Assembly (NCBI GenBank): GCA_003162475.1 | Contig: PMOI01000013.1 | Location: forward strand, 1 to 64,000 | DNA from: Acidimicrobiaceae bacterium | Lineage (GTDB): Bacteria; Actinomycetota; Acidimicrobiia; Acidimicrobiales; RAAP-2 | DNA length: 64,000 nucleotides | Direction of reading: 5' to 3' | Shown here: in pieces, positions 31,131 through 40,830 of the stretch | How the letters are laid out: each line of letters opens with the position of its first letter | How positions within the stretch are numbered: position 1 is the stretch's first letter | The notes under the pieces: model-generated | Databases searched by the model: none | What the model was told of the DNA's origin: nothing | The model's input: the letters and a program-made list of their open reading frames with translations, nothing else | Made by a program: the position numbers and the translations under genes

Positions 31131-33215
31131 TCAGCACTTGATCTTTGAGAGAGGCAGTACGTGAAGTTCGGACGGCGGGCTCGCGCTGTTGGAGAAGCGT
31201 GTTTGGATCCAAAGAAGATCACTGGCGTCAACGCGAATTGAATCGATCGTCCAGGCGCCTTTTGTGTTGTCAAAGACGTTTGGGACTTGGCACCACGACG
31301 TAGAACCAGGCGCGAGACGAAAGAGCCTCTGGTGGGTCATTGTCGGAGTGTTAACCATGGCGAGCAGATCACCAGTGGGCGCGAACAGCAGTACGTCACC
31401 GTAGGACAGGGGATAGGACTGACCCGGAAGTCGCGGAACGCTCCGATTCACCCACGACTGACCCGAGTTCGTGGATTGGAGCAGTTCGTACTGCGACGAG
31501 GGATCGACGAGGAGGAGTCCGTGCGCGGAGGTCGCCACGAGCTGCTGGGCGTCACAGTTGTTGACGGTACTCACCCAGGGAGAGCTTTGCCAGCGGACCA
31601 TGGCGCTCGTCGCGCTGGCGCGAACAGCGCTCATGAGCGACTGGTTCGAGCCATTCATTGCGCAGTTGCCCAAGAGCAGCGGACCGAACGCTTCGCACGG
31701 CCCGCTGCTTGGACAGCTCAGCGTGCTCGGCGTCCAGCTGACGCCGCCGTTGGTCGTCACCTCGGTGTCGATCAACCCGTGATTGGACCCGAGTGGCCAG
31801 AAGCTGTCGTAACCCCCGCCTTGGTTGGTGTCAAAGAACGTCGCGACGACCTTCGTGCCTGAAGCCTCAAAGCCGGAGAAATCCTGCTTCAAGAGTCCCG
31901 TTGGCGTCGGCACCCACTGCCACGTCGCGCCGGCGTTCGTCGTGTACAGCCCCGCCATGAAGACCGGAGGAATGGAGCCACCGACAGCGGCGTCAAAACC
32001 TACGAAGATCGAAGAGCGGTGCAGTGGATCGACAATGATTGTCTCGCATCGCGGCGTCGAAGAGGATCCCGGTAAGAGCGAGAGCCCAGATCCGCGCAAT
32101 GTCGCGCGTACGCCCGCGGTCGGCACCGGAGAAGACGTCGTGCCCTCGGTGATCGTAGGTCCGGACGCACTGCACCAGGCGACCTCTGGCGGACCAGGTA
32201 CTGGCGAGAGCGGCGAGGGACCGGCCCAGGTCGACGAGTCGTAGGAGAGGCGACCGAGTGAAGCCCAGGTGCTATCGGGGGTGACGGTGAAGATCTTGGG
32301 TGAGAGGACCACGTTGAAGCCTCCGCCTTTGGAGTTTTGACTTGACGAAAGCGCTGCGTAGTGGTGTGCCCTTGATGTCGCGATAGACAAGTTGAGGCCG
32401 AAAGGTTGGCCGATTATGGACTGCAATGGAGCCCATCCGCTAACGATCACTTCGTCGCCGGGAGCCGCGTGACGAAGACTGAGTTGAAGTGACGCGCAGG
32501 GACGTCCCGTGACGCAGCGATGAGGTGTCGGCGCCTTCAGACTCAGATACGTAGTGGCGTCGCCGGGTCTGAGCGCACAGCCGGACGTCTGTTGTACGCA
32601 CTGAATCGCTACCTGATACTTGCCTGATACGAGCGGATGGACCGAGACGGCGCCACTCTTCAATTCCAACCACGCCGAGGCCGGGACCTCGAGTGAAGCG
32701 TTGAAGGTACGCGATGAGGTCCAGTGAAGTGGAACTGCCTGCTCGACCAGTCCAGTCTGGCACCCGTCCCAGCAAAGATTGGCGTAGGCCGACTTTGTGA
32801 CTGATGAGCCACGTGCGTACGAACCGACGACGACAACGTGGTCGCCCGGAAGCGCGGTGGTCGTGGCCACGGAGAGCGAGAGCGTGTCACGTGACGACGG
32901 TCCACGTGTGGTCGTCGTTTCGTTTGACGTGGTCATGGAGTTATCGAGGTAGGCCTGCAATGAAACGACGAGCGACGTTCCAAGGTTCGCTGGCACGCGA
33001 AAGCATCCCGTTATTCGTCCCGTCAACGATTGATTGATGAAGTTCGAATTCGCAGCGCACTCTGAACTAGACGCGACGTACGCCGTCGGCGTTACTGAAG
33101 GAGTTGATGTTTGGCCAGAGGAAGTGGCGGATACGCCACAGCCACCGAGTGCAAGTGCGACGACGACGAAGAATGACACGAGGCGAACGGACGATCGACG
33201 TTGGTGTTTGACCAT
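31131..33215 (-). CDS. Large lipoprotein with BNR/Asp-box propeller
   Basis: 694 residues from ATG 33215 (GAAGGG upstream). Lipobox LGGC (Cys about 26) after VRLVSFFVVVALALGG. Residues about 50-350 form beta-type Ig-like regions with several Cys pairs (LCWDGC, QCVQQTSGC, RCVTGRPC). The C-terminal half has Asp-box turns (TTNAGATW, TTNGGVSW, STNSGQSW) and CPSSGPC. It resembles the propeller of the sigma-linked protein at 12618-14099 but is lipid-anchored and has no sigma partner beside it. Probably extracellular binding or structural. Confidence 0.75.
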   Translation of the reverse strand: MVKHQRRSSVRLVSFFVVVALALGGCGVSATSSGQTSTPSVTPTAYVASSSECAANSNFINQSLTGRITGCFRVPANLGTSLVVSLQAYLDNSMTTSNETTTTRGPSSRDTLSLSVATTTALPGDHVVVVGSYARGSSVTKSAYANLCWDGCQTGLVEQAVPLHWTSSRTFNASLEVPASAWLELKSGAVSVHPLVSGKYQVAIQCVQQTSGCALRPGDATTYLSLKAPTPHRCVTGRPCASLQLSLRHAAPGDEVIVSGWAPLQSIIGQPFGLNLSIATSRAHHYAALSSSQNSKGGGFNVVLSPKIFTVTPDSTWASLGRLSYDSSTWAGPSPLSPVPGPPEVAWCSASGPTITEGTTSSPVPTAGVRATLRGSGLSLLPGSSSTPRCETIIVDPLHRSSIFVGFDAAVGGSIPPVFMAGLYTTNAGATWQWVPTPTGLLKQDFSGFEASGTKVVATFFDTNQGGGYDSFWPLGSNHGLIDTEVTTNGGVSWTPSTLSCPSSGPCEAFGPLLLGNCAMNGSNQSLMSAVRASATSAMVRWQSSPWVSTVNNCDAQQLVATSAHGLLLVDPSSQYELLQSTNSGQSWVNRSVPRLPGQSYPLSYGDVLLFAPTGDLLAMVNTPTMTHQRLFRLAPGSTSWCQVPNVFDNTKGAWTIDSIRVDASDLLWIQTRFSNSASPPSELHVLPLSKIKC

Positions 33216-33423
33216 GGATCGCACCCTTCGGCCAGAACGTATGAGTCAACGAACGTGTCCACTCAGTGATTCTTGGCTACGAGCCAACCTATAGCGGCGC
33301 GTTCGCCATGGAAAGAGCGAGAGGTGAATGTTGCGAGTGACGCGACGAGACGAGGGGGAGTGCCCGCTTCATAAATCCCCTGAGCGGGCGACGACGCAGG
33401 GTTCATCGACTAAATTTCGAAAC

Positions 33424-34074
33424 ATGCCCGAGAGGATTACCCCGCGGCAGTTCCATGAAGCCGAGGGTGTTGAGGACTGGCGGATGCTGGCGAACGCTGT
33501 CGCCACGCACTTTCGCACGCGGTCCTTCGCGAAGGGTGTCGCGCTCGTTGAACTCATCGGCAAACTGGCTGACGACGCGAATCACCACCCCGATGTTGAC
33601 CTGCGGTACTCGGACGTGACCGTACGGCTGATGACGCACGAGGTCGACGGGTTAAGTCTTCGTGACGTCGAGTTGGCGCGCCAGATTTCTGCGGCGGCGC
33701 GCTCGCTTGGCGTGCCTGCTGACCCCACCGCCGTGCAGGACGTGCAAATCACCATTGACACGCTCGACATTTCCGAAGTACGGCCATTCTGGCGCGCTGT
33801 GCTCGCCTACCGCGACGTCGGCGACGAAGATCTGATCGACCCGCACTCGCGCGGTCCATCGATCTCGTTTCAGGTCATGGACGCTCCTCGCTCTGAGCGC
33901 AATCGCGTCCACGTGGACGTCTTCGTACCCCACGACCAAGTCGAAGCACGCGTCGCCGATGCGATCGCCGCGGGTGGACACCTGGTGACCGACGAGCACG
34001 CACCCGGGTGGTGGGTCCTTGGCGACGCCGAGGACAACGAAGCCTGTATTGCTTGTTGGATGGGTCGCGAATAA
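33424..34074 (+). CDS. Pterin-4a-carbinolamine dehydratase fused to a VOC-like domain
   Basis: 216 residues from ATG 33424 (MPERITPRQFHEA); an in-frame ATG at 33328 would add an unrelated leader. Residues about 5-95 match PCD/DCoH: EDWRMLANAVATHFRTRSFAKGVALVELIGKLADDANHHPDVDLRYSDVTVRLMTH, with the catalytic His-His-Pro (NHHPDV) and later His. Residues about 110-216 resemble a glyoxalase-like domain (RPFWRAVLAYRD, NRVHVDVFVP, WWVLGDAEDNEACIAC). The fusion suggests a pterin-like or detoxification role; no phenylalanine hydroxylase lies nearby. Confidence 0.85.
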   Translation: MPERITPRQFHEAEGVEDWRMLANAVATHFRTRSFAKGVALVELIGKLADDANHHPDVDLRYSDVTVRLMTHEVDGLSLRDVELARQISAAARSLGVPADPTAVQDVQITIDTLDISEVRPFWRAVLAYRDVGDEDLIDPHSRGPSISFQVMDAPRSERNRVHVDVFVPHDQVEARVADAIAAGGHLVTDEHAPGWWVLGDAEDNEACIACWMGRE

Positions 34075-34180
34075 GCGGGCTCACCTGCGTGAGGCCATGT
34101 GTTCTCGAATCGATGGTGTTCGCTGACGGGCCACCACGTCGCGTTCGCGACTCTTCCAACAAGCCAAGAGATCTCGTGCT

Positions 34181-34927
34181 CTATTCCAACGCAGAGTGCG
34201 CAAGCCAGAATTCGGCCAATCCTTCATCGCCGCGCACTTCGACACTCGTGTTCGAGATCGACAATCGACGATAGAGGACGAGTAAGAGCTCAGTGGCGGG
34301 CCCAACGAACTCCGCGGTCGGGACTTCTTGTTTCGCGCTCAGCTCGAAACCACTGGGCCCCAGTTCGACAGTCCACGTCCCGTCGTGATCGGTGGCTGTC
34401 ATCCGGAGCAGTTGACCGTCGCCACGAAGTTGACGAACTTGTGGCGAAAAGTGAGCAGCTCTAGCGAGATTGATGAGAAACTCGTCGATGGCGTCGCAGG
34501 CAATGTCCGGCGTGGACTCCGGATTTGCACCAACGGAAAGTTCGAGGTCCATTCGGTGGACGAGTGTTTCGTGGAGTTGACGTCGTGACCAGAACTTGAG
34601 GTGTTGGTCTTCTCCCCAAGCCCACATGATCGCGTTCGGATCACCAGCGCGCAGCGTCGAACAAAGCTGATCGCCTCCTTCACGGATCCAGTCGGCGTTC
34701 ACCGGGCCGCGACTGAATTCCATGACGTCACTCGCAATTCGTTCGTTGGCTTGGCCGCGAACCAAGTGTTCCGCCCATCGGTGCACGGTGCCCAGGTGTT
34801 CGGCCAGATCGGATGCTGTCCAACCCGGACAAGAGGGCACAGGAGTGTCGACGGGAGATTCGCTCAGCGCGTTGGCGAACCGGTTGACTTCGTCCGCCAA
34901 CGCGTCACAGTGGTCGAGATGATTCAC
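34181..34927 (-). CDS. Maleylpyruvate-isomerase-family, mycothiol-dependent-like enzyme
   Basis: 248 residues. VPSCPGWTASDLAEHLGTVHRWAEHLV (first metal His), then FWSRRQLHETLVHRMDLEL (His pair) and a C-terminal sterol-carrier-like half with GDGQLLRMTATDHDGTWTVEL. This is the TIGR03083-type actinobacterial family, DinB fold plus MDMPI C-terminal domain. Members conjugate or isomerise substrates with mycothiol. The specific substrate cannot be told. Confidence 0.88.
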   Translation of the reverse strand: MNHLDHCDALADEVNRFANALSESPVDTPVPSCPGWTASDLAEHLGTVHRWAEHLVRGQANERIASDVMEFSRGPVNADWIREGGDQLCSTLRAGDPNAIMWAWGEDQHLKFWSRRQLHETLVHRMDLELSVGANPESTPDIACDAIDEFLINLARAAHFSPQVRQLRGDGQLLRMTATDHDGTWTVELGPSGFELSAKQEVPTAEFVGPATELLLVLYRRLSISNTSVEVRGDEGLAEFWLAHSALE

Positions 34928-35135
34928 GTGTCGATGCTAAGTCACTGTGTTAGGGAGTGCCCGGTCGTTTCACGCGAACCCACGTAGGTCGATTATCCGT
35001 TGACAACAAAGGTCTTAGTCGCAGTTCTATGCGAGAGTTCGCGGTTGTTGAATGACCAGTGACGCCAATTCTGCGCGAAATGCCCAGATGTTGTACCTGA
35101 GCCGACACGCCGATAGTTGCCTAGACTCGCTGCCC

Positions 35136-35675
35136 ATGGCTGACATAGATGAACACGGTCGTCCGGAACCACCCCTCACGGACAATGAGATCGGCACTCT
35201 CAGGGGCTTCCTCGAGTACCAGCGCGCGACCCTGGCGTGGAAGTGCGCGGGACTGGACGCGGCGGCCTTCGCGTTGACCGTTGCCGCGTCGTCAATGACC
35301 CTGGGCGGAATGTTGAAACATCTCGTCATCGTCGAGGACTATTGGTTCTCTCAGTCGCTGTGGGGACGAGACCCCGAGTCCCCGTTCGACGCGGTGGACT
35401 GGGACGTCGATCCCGACTGGGACTGGCGTTCGGCTGGCGCGGACACCCCCGAGCAACTCCGCACGCTCTGGCAAGACGCTGTCTTGCGCTCGAACTCTCT
35501 CCTTGAGGAGGCGCTGGACAGTGGGGGACTGGACCAGCTGGCCCGGCGCACCTGGGATGATGGTCGTGCACCTAGCCTGCGCTGGATCCTGTGCCACATG
35601 ATTGAGGAATACGCGAGACACGTTGGCCACGCCGACCTCATCCGCGAATCGGTGGACGGACTCACCGGCGAATAG
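35136..35675 (+). CDS. DinB/DUF664-family protein
   Basis: 179 residues from ATG 35136. PPLTDNEIGTLRGFLEYQRATLAWKCAGLD, then GGMLKHLVIVEDYWFSQSLWG and RWILCHMIEEYARHVGHADLIRESVDG are the DUF664 signature, with His residues placed as metal ligands. Likely a thiol-dependent transferase. Close neighbour of the mycothiol-type enzyme on the opposite strand, sharing a 208-nt divergent region. Confidence 0.88.
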   Translation: MADIDEHGRPEPPLTDNEIGTLRGFLEYQRATLAWKCAGLDAAAFALTVAASSMTLGGMLKHLVIVEDYWFSQSLWGRDPESPFDAVDWDVDPDWDWRSAGADTPEQLRTLWQDAVLRSNSLLEEALDSGGLDQLARRTWDDGRAPSLRWILCHMIEEYARHVGHADLIRESVDGLTGE

Positions 35676-35783
35676 CTTGACGACAGAAATACGTGAGCTC
35701 GCTGGTCACCACTGGCTGGTGACGTTGCCACTTTGGTACTCCGGCGTAAGCAACTTCGCGATCCTCACGCGGACGCTTGGGAA

Positions 35784-36029
35784 CTAGAGAATCCCGGAGA
35801 CTTCGTGAACCTCTCCGCACGGCACTCCGAGAGCCGCGTGGTGACTACGGACCGCTTGCGCGTCAGGTGCTTCGAGAAGGCAATACACCTTGCCCTCAGC
35901 GTTGTGAAATAGCTCCAGTTGACGAACGCCAAATTCATCCGACTTGTGTTCTTTCGTCTCGTTGGTTATCTGCTGAATGGCCTCATCGGGCAGTATCAGA
36001 TCGTCGTGGTAATCCATAAAGTGCGGCAT
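35784..36029 (-). CDS. DUF4242 (nickel-binding-like) small protein
   Basis: 81 residues from ATG 36029 with GAGGAG upstream. MPHFMDYHDDLILPDEAIQQI, then VYCLLEAPDAQAVRSHHAALGVPCGEVHEV is the DUF4242 ferredoxin-like fold. The MDYHD opening and AVRSHHAALG are the conserved parts. Metal binding is suggested by family naming only. Confidence 0.82.
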   Translation of the reverse strand: MPHFMDYHDDLILPDEAIQQITNETKEHKSDEFGVRQLELFHNAEGKVYCLLEAPDAQAVRSHHAALGVPCGEVHEVSGIL

Positions 36030-36402
36030 CAGTTTTCTCCTCATCCGATCATGCGGTCCATCGTGCGACAACGTTTACTCTCTCGCGACGAGAACATACT
36101 CCACTACGGTTTGGCTTGCTCAGCTCGCACGTCGTGAGGTGAAAGGCCCGAAAAACATGAAGTACGTGACGTCGGCGCTGGCGGAGAGGTTATGGTCCAC
36201 GACGGCCGCCAGGCACGTCGGTCGCCCGCACTAGCGCTCGAGGAGTCGCGATTTCACCAAATGTGTACGACTTGGTGATTGGCGCGTTGGGCTCTGCGGT
36301 GACGGTCATCAACAGCATTGCGAGAACCCCAGTGACTCCGTCTGCTTGGGTCCATTGTCTTCGCACCCCCGATGGCGATGTGTTTCGCTCGTCACGCCGT
36401 CG
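36030..36402. other. Intergenic stretch, nothing recognised
   Basis: About 370 nt between the DUF4242 gene and the convergent end of the methyltransferase gene. No repeat copy, hairpin or supportable gene. Confidence 0.45.
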
Positions 36403-37221
36403 TTATCGACGTGAACTACGGACCCGATGGAGGACCTCGGTCAGAAGGCTCCTCCGTGCTGCTGGGTATTCAAGATGGGCCATGGTGTGTCCACACACGT
36501 CATGGGTGAACTGTGTGAACTCCTTCGGGATCTTCACCTCGAGTGGGTCGCACCAGGTTCCGTAGAGTTTCTGGGTCTGGTACACGGGAAGCAGCTCATC
36601 GTGAATGACGCCCTCCCACACGGCTGCGGTGACACCCGGCGCATGGAGCGTGATGATGTCATCAAAGATTACGAAGCCGCCTGGAACGAGGAGAGACTTT
36701 GCCAAAAGGAGATCTGAACGAACGATCTCGTAGTCGTGTGAGCCATCAACATGAATAATGCGGAACGTTCGCGCTAAATCTTCGCCGGAAAGCGTCGTCG
36801 ATGGCTGAGCGAAGATTTCTGGGAGCTTCTCGTGGAACTTCAAGTAGTTGGCTTCGAAACTCTCGCGGCTTAGACCCGCGTACGAGTTTTGGCGCAAATG
36901 GAACTCATCGAGAGAGGGAGTGACGTCTTGAAAGAGGTCACACACGACCAGTCGTTCATTCGCACGACGTAGATAACCCAACAAGATGGCACTAGAACCT
37001 TGGAAGCACCCAATTTCTAATATGTCACCGACGATGCCCGCGGATCGCTGTGCAACGTCAATGGCGCTGAACAGTTCCGCATCACCACGTTCGAACCATC
37101 CAGGTATGGACTCGCGGCCTTTCGTGATGTACCGACGTCGCTGCATCGCAACAAAGTACGTCAAATGAGAGAGTTCGACCAGCGCTTGCGCGTCGTAAGT
37201 CCAAAAGTAAGCATCAACCAT
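36403..37221 (-). CDS. Class I SAM-dependent methyltransferase (Methyltransf_24 / TylF-like)
   Basis: 272 residues from ATG 37221; GTG 37239 is in frame. VGDILEIGCFQGSSAILLGYLR is motif I, VVCDLFQDVTPSLDEF the acidic strand-2 end, RIIHVDGSHDYEIVRSDLLLAKSLLVPGGFVIFDDI the characteristic HxDGxHxY plus DD metal-type motif. Such enzymes methylate sugars or small metabolites. No glycosyl or polyketide genes are nearby, so the target is open. Confidence 0.82.
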   Translation of the reverse strand: MVDAYFWTYDAQALVELSHLTYFVAMQRRRYITKGRESIPGWFERGDAELFSAIDVAQRSAGIVGDILEIGCFQGSSAILLGYLRRANERLVVCDLFQDVTPSLDEFHLRQNSYAGLSRESFEANYLKFHEKLPEIFAQPSTTLSGEDLARTFRIIHVDGSHDYEIVRSDLLLAKSLLVPGGFVIFDDIITLHAPGVTAAVWEGVIHDELLPVYQTQKLYGTWCDPLEVKIPKEFTQFTHDVCGHTMAHLEYPAARRSLLTEVLHRVRSSRR

Positions 37222-37305
37222 CCGAGCCACGGTTCGCACCCCGGTGAATCCTCGCGCTGAAGGAGTAATCCCTCAACGGATCGAGTCAGAGGTGATACTT
37301 AGAAG

Positions 37306-38160
37306 GTGAATTCCTCACAGGCCACGTTTCCAAATCAGCCTTCGAAGCACCAAGGATCGCCGCTTATTCGTCCCGAGGTCGTCGTTCGTCACCTTTTGGA
37401 GGATCCCGACGTCATCATTCCCGAATGCGTGATCTTGGGATACAGCACTCGGCTACACGCGCTACTGGCCGCGCGAGGTTTCCGGAACGTCCCTGGTTAC
37501 TCGGCGCCCTGGCGTTCGATGTGGTTGCAAGAGGGATCCGCCGCGCCTCGAGTTGGTGTCGTCGAGGGGTTTGGTTTCGGTGCGCCGGGTGCCGCGATCG
37601 TCATCGAGGAACTGGCCACGTTGGGCGTGCGGCGCTTCATCAATCTGGGCCTCGCTGGAGCATTACCCAACGAGATTGGTTTTGGGGATGTCGTACTCTG
37701 TACCGGTGCGATTCGAGACGAGGGAGTCTCGCACCACTACGTTCCGGCTGCCCGCTACGCGTATCCGCACGCGGGACTCACCGACGAACTACGTCAGGCC
37801 CTTCTCAGTGGAGGAGTCCCGTTCAGCGAGGGACTGACCTGGACCCTTGACGCGGTGTATCGCGAAACCGTCGAGGAGGCACTGGCGTATCGAGAGGAAG
37901 GGGTGGCCACCGTCGAGATGGAGGCCGCCGCACTCTTCACGATCGCCCAGGTACGCGGTGTCGAGATCGCTTCAATTTTCACGGTGAGTGATCACCTCCT
38001 CGCCGCTACAGAGTGGCGTCCCGCACATGACAAAGAAGTGTTGACGAAGGGACTGGCACGGATCCTGGACGTATCACTCGAGGTGCTGTCTCCAGAGGGG
38101 GAGTTCGAAGCACAGTCCGATTCGAAAAGTGGTTCTGAGACGGAAAGCCCCTTTTCGTGA
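37306..38160 (+). CDS. Nucleoside phosphorylase (uridine phosphorylase-like)
   Basis: 284 residues from GTG 37306. GVVEGFGFGAPGAAIVIEELATLGVRRFINLGLAGALPNEIGFGDVVLCTGAIRDEGVSHHY and VATVEMEAAALFTIAQVRGVEIASIFTVSDHL give the phosphate-binding, EMEAAA (ribose/base) and SD (purine/uridine) motifs of the PNP_UDP_1 family. It releases a base and ribose-1-phosphate. The C-terminal 20 residues are acidic and Ser-rich, probably disordered. Confidence 0.88.
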   Translation: MNSSQATFPNQPSKHQGSPLIRPEVVVRHLLEDPDVIIPECVILGYSTRLHALLAARGFRNVPGYSAPWRSMWLQEGSAAPRVGVVEGFGFGAPGAAIVIEELATLGVRRFINLGLAGALPNEIGFGDVVLCTGAIRDEGVSHHYVPAARYAYPHAGLTDELRQALLSGGVPFSEGLTWTLDAVYRETVEEALAYREEGVATVEMEAAALFTIAQVRGVEIASIFTVSDHLLAATEWRPAHDKEVLTKGLARILDVSLEVLSPEGEFEAQSDSKSGSETESPFS

Positions 38161-38293
38161 CAATGCGTCTGAGGGTTGCCCTGCACTGGACGTTCGAGCC
38201 AAACCACACTGAGTAACGAAAAGGGCGAAGTCGGGTTGCTGCTCAACGAGTCTCTCTCGCTAGGTGCGTGGCATAGACGACTACCTTGTGGCG

Positions 38294-39016
38294 ATGACGA
38301 TAGTTAGCTTGAGCGATTCGGCCTCACACGGCACTGAATCGCGTCAGCTTCGTGGTTATCTCGCGAAGCCGGTCGGGAGCGGGCCTTGGCCGGGCGTCAT
38401 CGTGATCCACGAAGTCTTCGGCCTCGACGGCATGACGCGCCGACACGCGGACCGGATCGCCGCCGCAGGGTATCTGACGCTCGCCGTTGATCTCTACTCA
38501 GCCGGAGGCGCGAAGCGCTGTCTCATCTCGACCATGCGAGCGATGATGAAGGGCGAAGGTCGAGCCTTCATCGACATTGAAACTGCTCGGTCGTGGTTGA
38601 AGGAGTCGACGGAGTGCACCGGAAGCGTCGGGGTTATCGGATTCTGCATGGGAGGGGGATTTGCTCTTCTCACCGCCGACACGGGCTTTGACGTCGCGGC
38701 GGTCAACTACGGGGAGATGCCACGTCATAAAGTCGACCCCTTTGAGGCAGTGTGCCCGATCGTTGGCTCGTACGGCGCTCGAGATCGTACGTTGAAGAAC
38801 GCGGCGTCGACGTTGGATGGAGCGCTCACGAAGGCCGGTGTCATCCACGATGTGAAGGAGTATCCCAATGCTGGTCACTCCTTTCTCAACGACGCGCCCG
38901 TCGGGCCCCGATTTCTTCGACCACTGATGCGGATCGCCGGCATGCGACCAGATCCTGAATCGGCAGCTGACGTGTGGGAGAGAATCGAAAAGTATTTCGC
39001 CACGTATCTGCACTGA
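38294..39016 (+). CDS. Dienelactone hydrolase-family protein
   Basis: 240 residues from ATG 38294; an upstream GTG is also in frame. GVIVIHEVFGLDGMTRRHADRIAAAGYLTLAVDLY is the conserved E-x-FGL segment with the catalytic-triad-supporting Glu. GVIGFCMGGGFALL carries the Cys nucleophile, CPIVGSYGARD the Asp, and YPNAGHSFLND the His. A complete DLH triad; opens lactone rings of aromatic-degradation products or related esters. Confidence 0.9.
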   Translation: MTIVSLSDSASHGTESRQLRGYLAKPVGSGPWPGVIVIHEVFGLDGMTRRHADRIAAAGYLTLAVDLYSAGGAKRCLISTMRAMMKGEGRAFIDIETARSWLKESTECTGSVGVIGFCMGGGFALLTADTGFDVAAVNYGEMPRHKVDPFEAVCPIVGSYGARDRTLKNAASTLDGALTKAGVIHDVKEYPNAGHSFLNDAPVGPRFLRPLMRIAGMRPDPESAADVWERIEKYFATYLH

Positions 39017-39162
39017 CGATACGCGTGACGCGCTCGTGCTTGGCGAATCTACGTGCCTACTTGATCCCCTTACGTGTGTTGGCTGCGTTGAACCATTTTA
39101 ATGTTGACCCGGCGCCACGAATATCGACCGATACTGCTTCTCGAACGTTGTAAGTTTCCTCT

Positions 39163-40197
39163 ATGCGTCGATCGCTCGTGCTCGTGTTTGTCCTCGCTTT
39201 GTTCTCAAATGTGGTGTTGGCGTCGAGTGCCCTTGCCGACTCGACATCGACCACCACCTCCACGAGCACCGTCTCTACGACAACGACGAAACCTCCTACA
39301 AAAAAAGCCGGTCCGGTGGCGCCCCTTACGGGACTGCCGGACCCGTCAAAGATGACGAAGCACCGGTCGGCGCTCACGATAAAGATTGACAACACCCCGG
39401 AGGCGTATCCCCACAGCGGAGTGCAAGACGCCGACGTCGTCTACGAGGAGATCGTCGAAGGCGGTATCACGCGACTCGCGGCAATCTTCAACTCACGAAT
39501 ACCTACCGTGGTCGGTCCGGTTCGCTCCGTGCGTCGAACAGACCGCGAGATCGTCTTCCCGATCGGTGGCATCTTTGCTTTCTCGGGCGGTGCCGCGTAC
39601 GCGGTGAAGAGCATCGCGACGGCTCCCGTCAAGCTCTACACCGAGTCCAACAGTGGTGCGGCGATGTTTCGCGACCCGAAGCGGTACCCTCCTCACAACC
39701 TGTTCGCCAACGCGGCGCTCTTGATGATGAAGGACGGAAAGCCGCGACCACCGCCAGCCCTGTTCACCTACTCCTCGGGGCCTCGGAAGGTCATTGGTCC
39801 GCGAGTGAGTTCGTTCGTCGTTGGCTTCACGGAGGGCTACGCGACGACGTACACGTGGGACACGAAGAGTCGATCGTGGGATCGATCCATCTTCGGGCAG
39901 CCGGACGTGACGACCAACGGGGCGCGAATCTCTCCTAAGAACGTCATCGTGATGTCGGTGAACTACGTCGGGGGCGTTGGCGTGATTGACTCGTACGCGC
40001 AGCTCATTGGTTCTGGGCCCGTCGAAGTCTTCACGCAAGGCACGCTGCAGCGAGGGAGGTGGTCACGTCCTAACCTGCGCACGCGAACGGTCTACAAGAA
40101 CGCCGTGGGCAAAGTCATTGACTTGACACCGGGTCAGACGTGGGTTGAGCTGCTCGACGTCTCCGAACACGTCAGTGTGATTTCAGCTTCGAGTTGA
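39163..40197 (+). CDS. Exported DUF3048 (YerB-like) protein
   Basis: 344 residues. Signal peptide (LVLVFVLALFSNVVLASSALA), a low-complexity Ser/Thr linker (residues about 26-45), then PLTGLPDPSKMTKHRSALTIKIDNTPEAYPHSGVQDADVVYEEIVEGGITRLAAIF, VVGPVRSVRRTDREIV, and a C-terminal beta domain ending LTPGQTWVELLD. This is the whole DUF3048 architecture, an envelope protein of unknown activity widespread in Gram-positives. Confidence 0.9.
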   Translation: MRRSLVLVFVLALFSNVVLASSALADSTSTTTSTSTVSTTTTKPPTKKAGPVAPLTGLPDPSKMTKHRSALTIKIDNTPEAYPHSGVQDADVVYEEIVEGGITRLAAIFNSRIPTVVGPVRSVRRTDREIVFPIGGIFAFSGGAAYAVKSIATAPVKLYTESNSGAAMFRDPKRYPPHNLFANAALLMMKDGKPRPPPALFTYSSGPRKVIGPRVSSFVVGFTEGYATTYTWDTKSRSWDRSIFGQPDVTTNGARISPKNVIVMSVNYVGGVGVIDSYAQLIGSGPVEVFTQGTLQRGRWSRPNLRTRTVYKNAVGKVIDLTPGQTWVELLDVSEHVSVISASS

Positions 40198-40233
40198 AGG
40201 AGTCTCCAAGTCCCGTGACGACGCGCCGAAGAA

Positions 40234-40782
40234 GTGAGCGATCGAGTGGATAAGCGGACCCTCGTCTACGCCGGACTTTTACGTGGGGTCAACGTCGGAG
40301 GCAACAATAAAATGCCAATGGCGGAGCTGCGCTCGCTCTTTGAGGGCCTCGGGTTCTCTGCCGTCAGAACGTACATCCAGAGCGGAAACGTGATCTTCTC
40401 GAGTCCAGTCCCCCCCGACGTCGCGATGCTCGAAGCAGCGATTGAAGAGAGATTCGCGATTAGGACGGACCTAGTGGTGCGTAGCGCGGACGAGCTTGAG
40501 GGCGCGGTCAGACACAATCCCTTTTCAATCTCCGAAGAAGCTCGCGTCCACGTGGGATTCATGGCGAAAAGGGTGTCGGAGCCGATAGTCGCCGCGTTGG
40601 ACCACGAACGTTTTGGACTTGATCGATTCGCGATCGTTGGTTCGGACATCTACCTCTATCTACCGGTTGGAATCGGACAGTCGAAACTGCCCAACTACTT
40701 GATCCGCCAGCTCAAGACGCCCATCACGATGCGAAACTGGAACACGCTCAACAAGTTGGTCGAATTGGCGACTGTGTCGTAG
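40234..40782 (+). CDS. DUF1697-family protein
   Basis: 182 residues from GTG 40234. YAGLLRGVNVGGNNKMPMAELRSLFEGLGFSAVRTYIQSGNVIF is diagnostic for DUF1697; MRNWNTLNKLVELA is its typical end. Cytosolic, no enzymatic function established. Confidence 0.9.
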   Translation: MSDRVDKRTLVYAGLLRGVNVGGNNKMPMAELRSLFEGLGFSAVRTYIQSGNVIFSSPVPPDVAMLEAAIEERFAIRTDLVVRSADELEGAVRHNPFSISEEARVHVGFMAKRVSEPIVAALDHERFGLDRFAIVGSDIYLYLPVGIGQSKLPNYLIRQLKTPITMRNWNTLNKLVELATVS

Positions 40783-40830
40783 CTGTTGTGAACTTGGGCT
40801 GAGAAGATACTTCACGATTCCGACAAGGCC

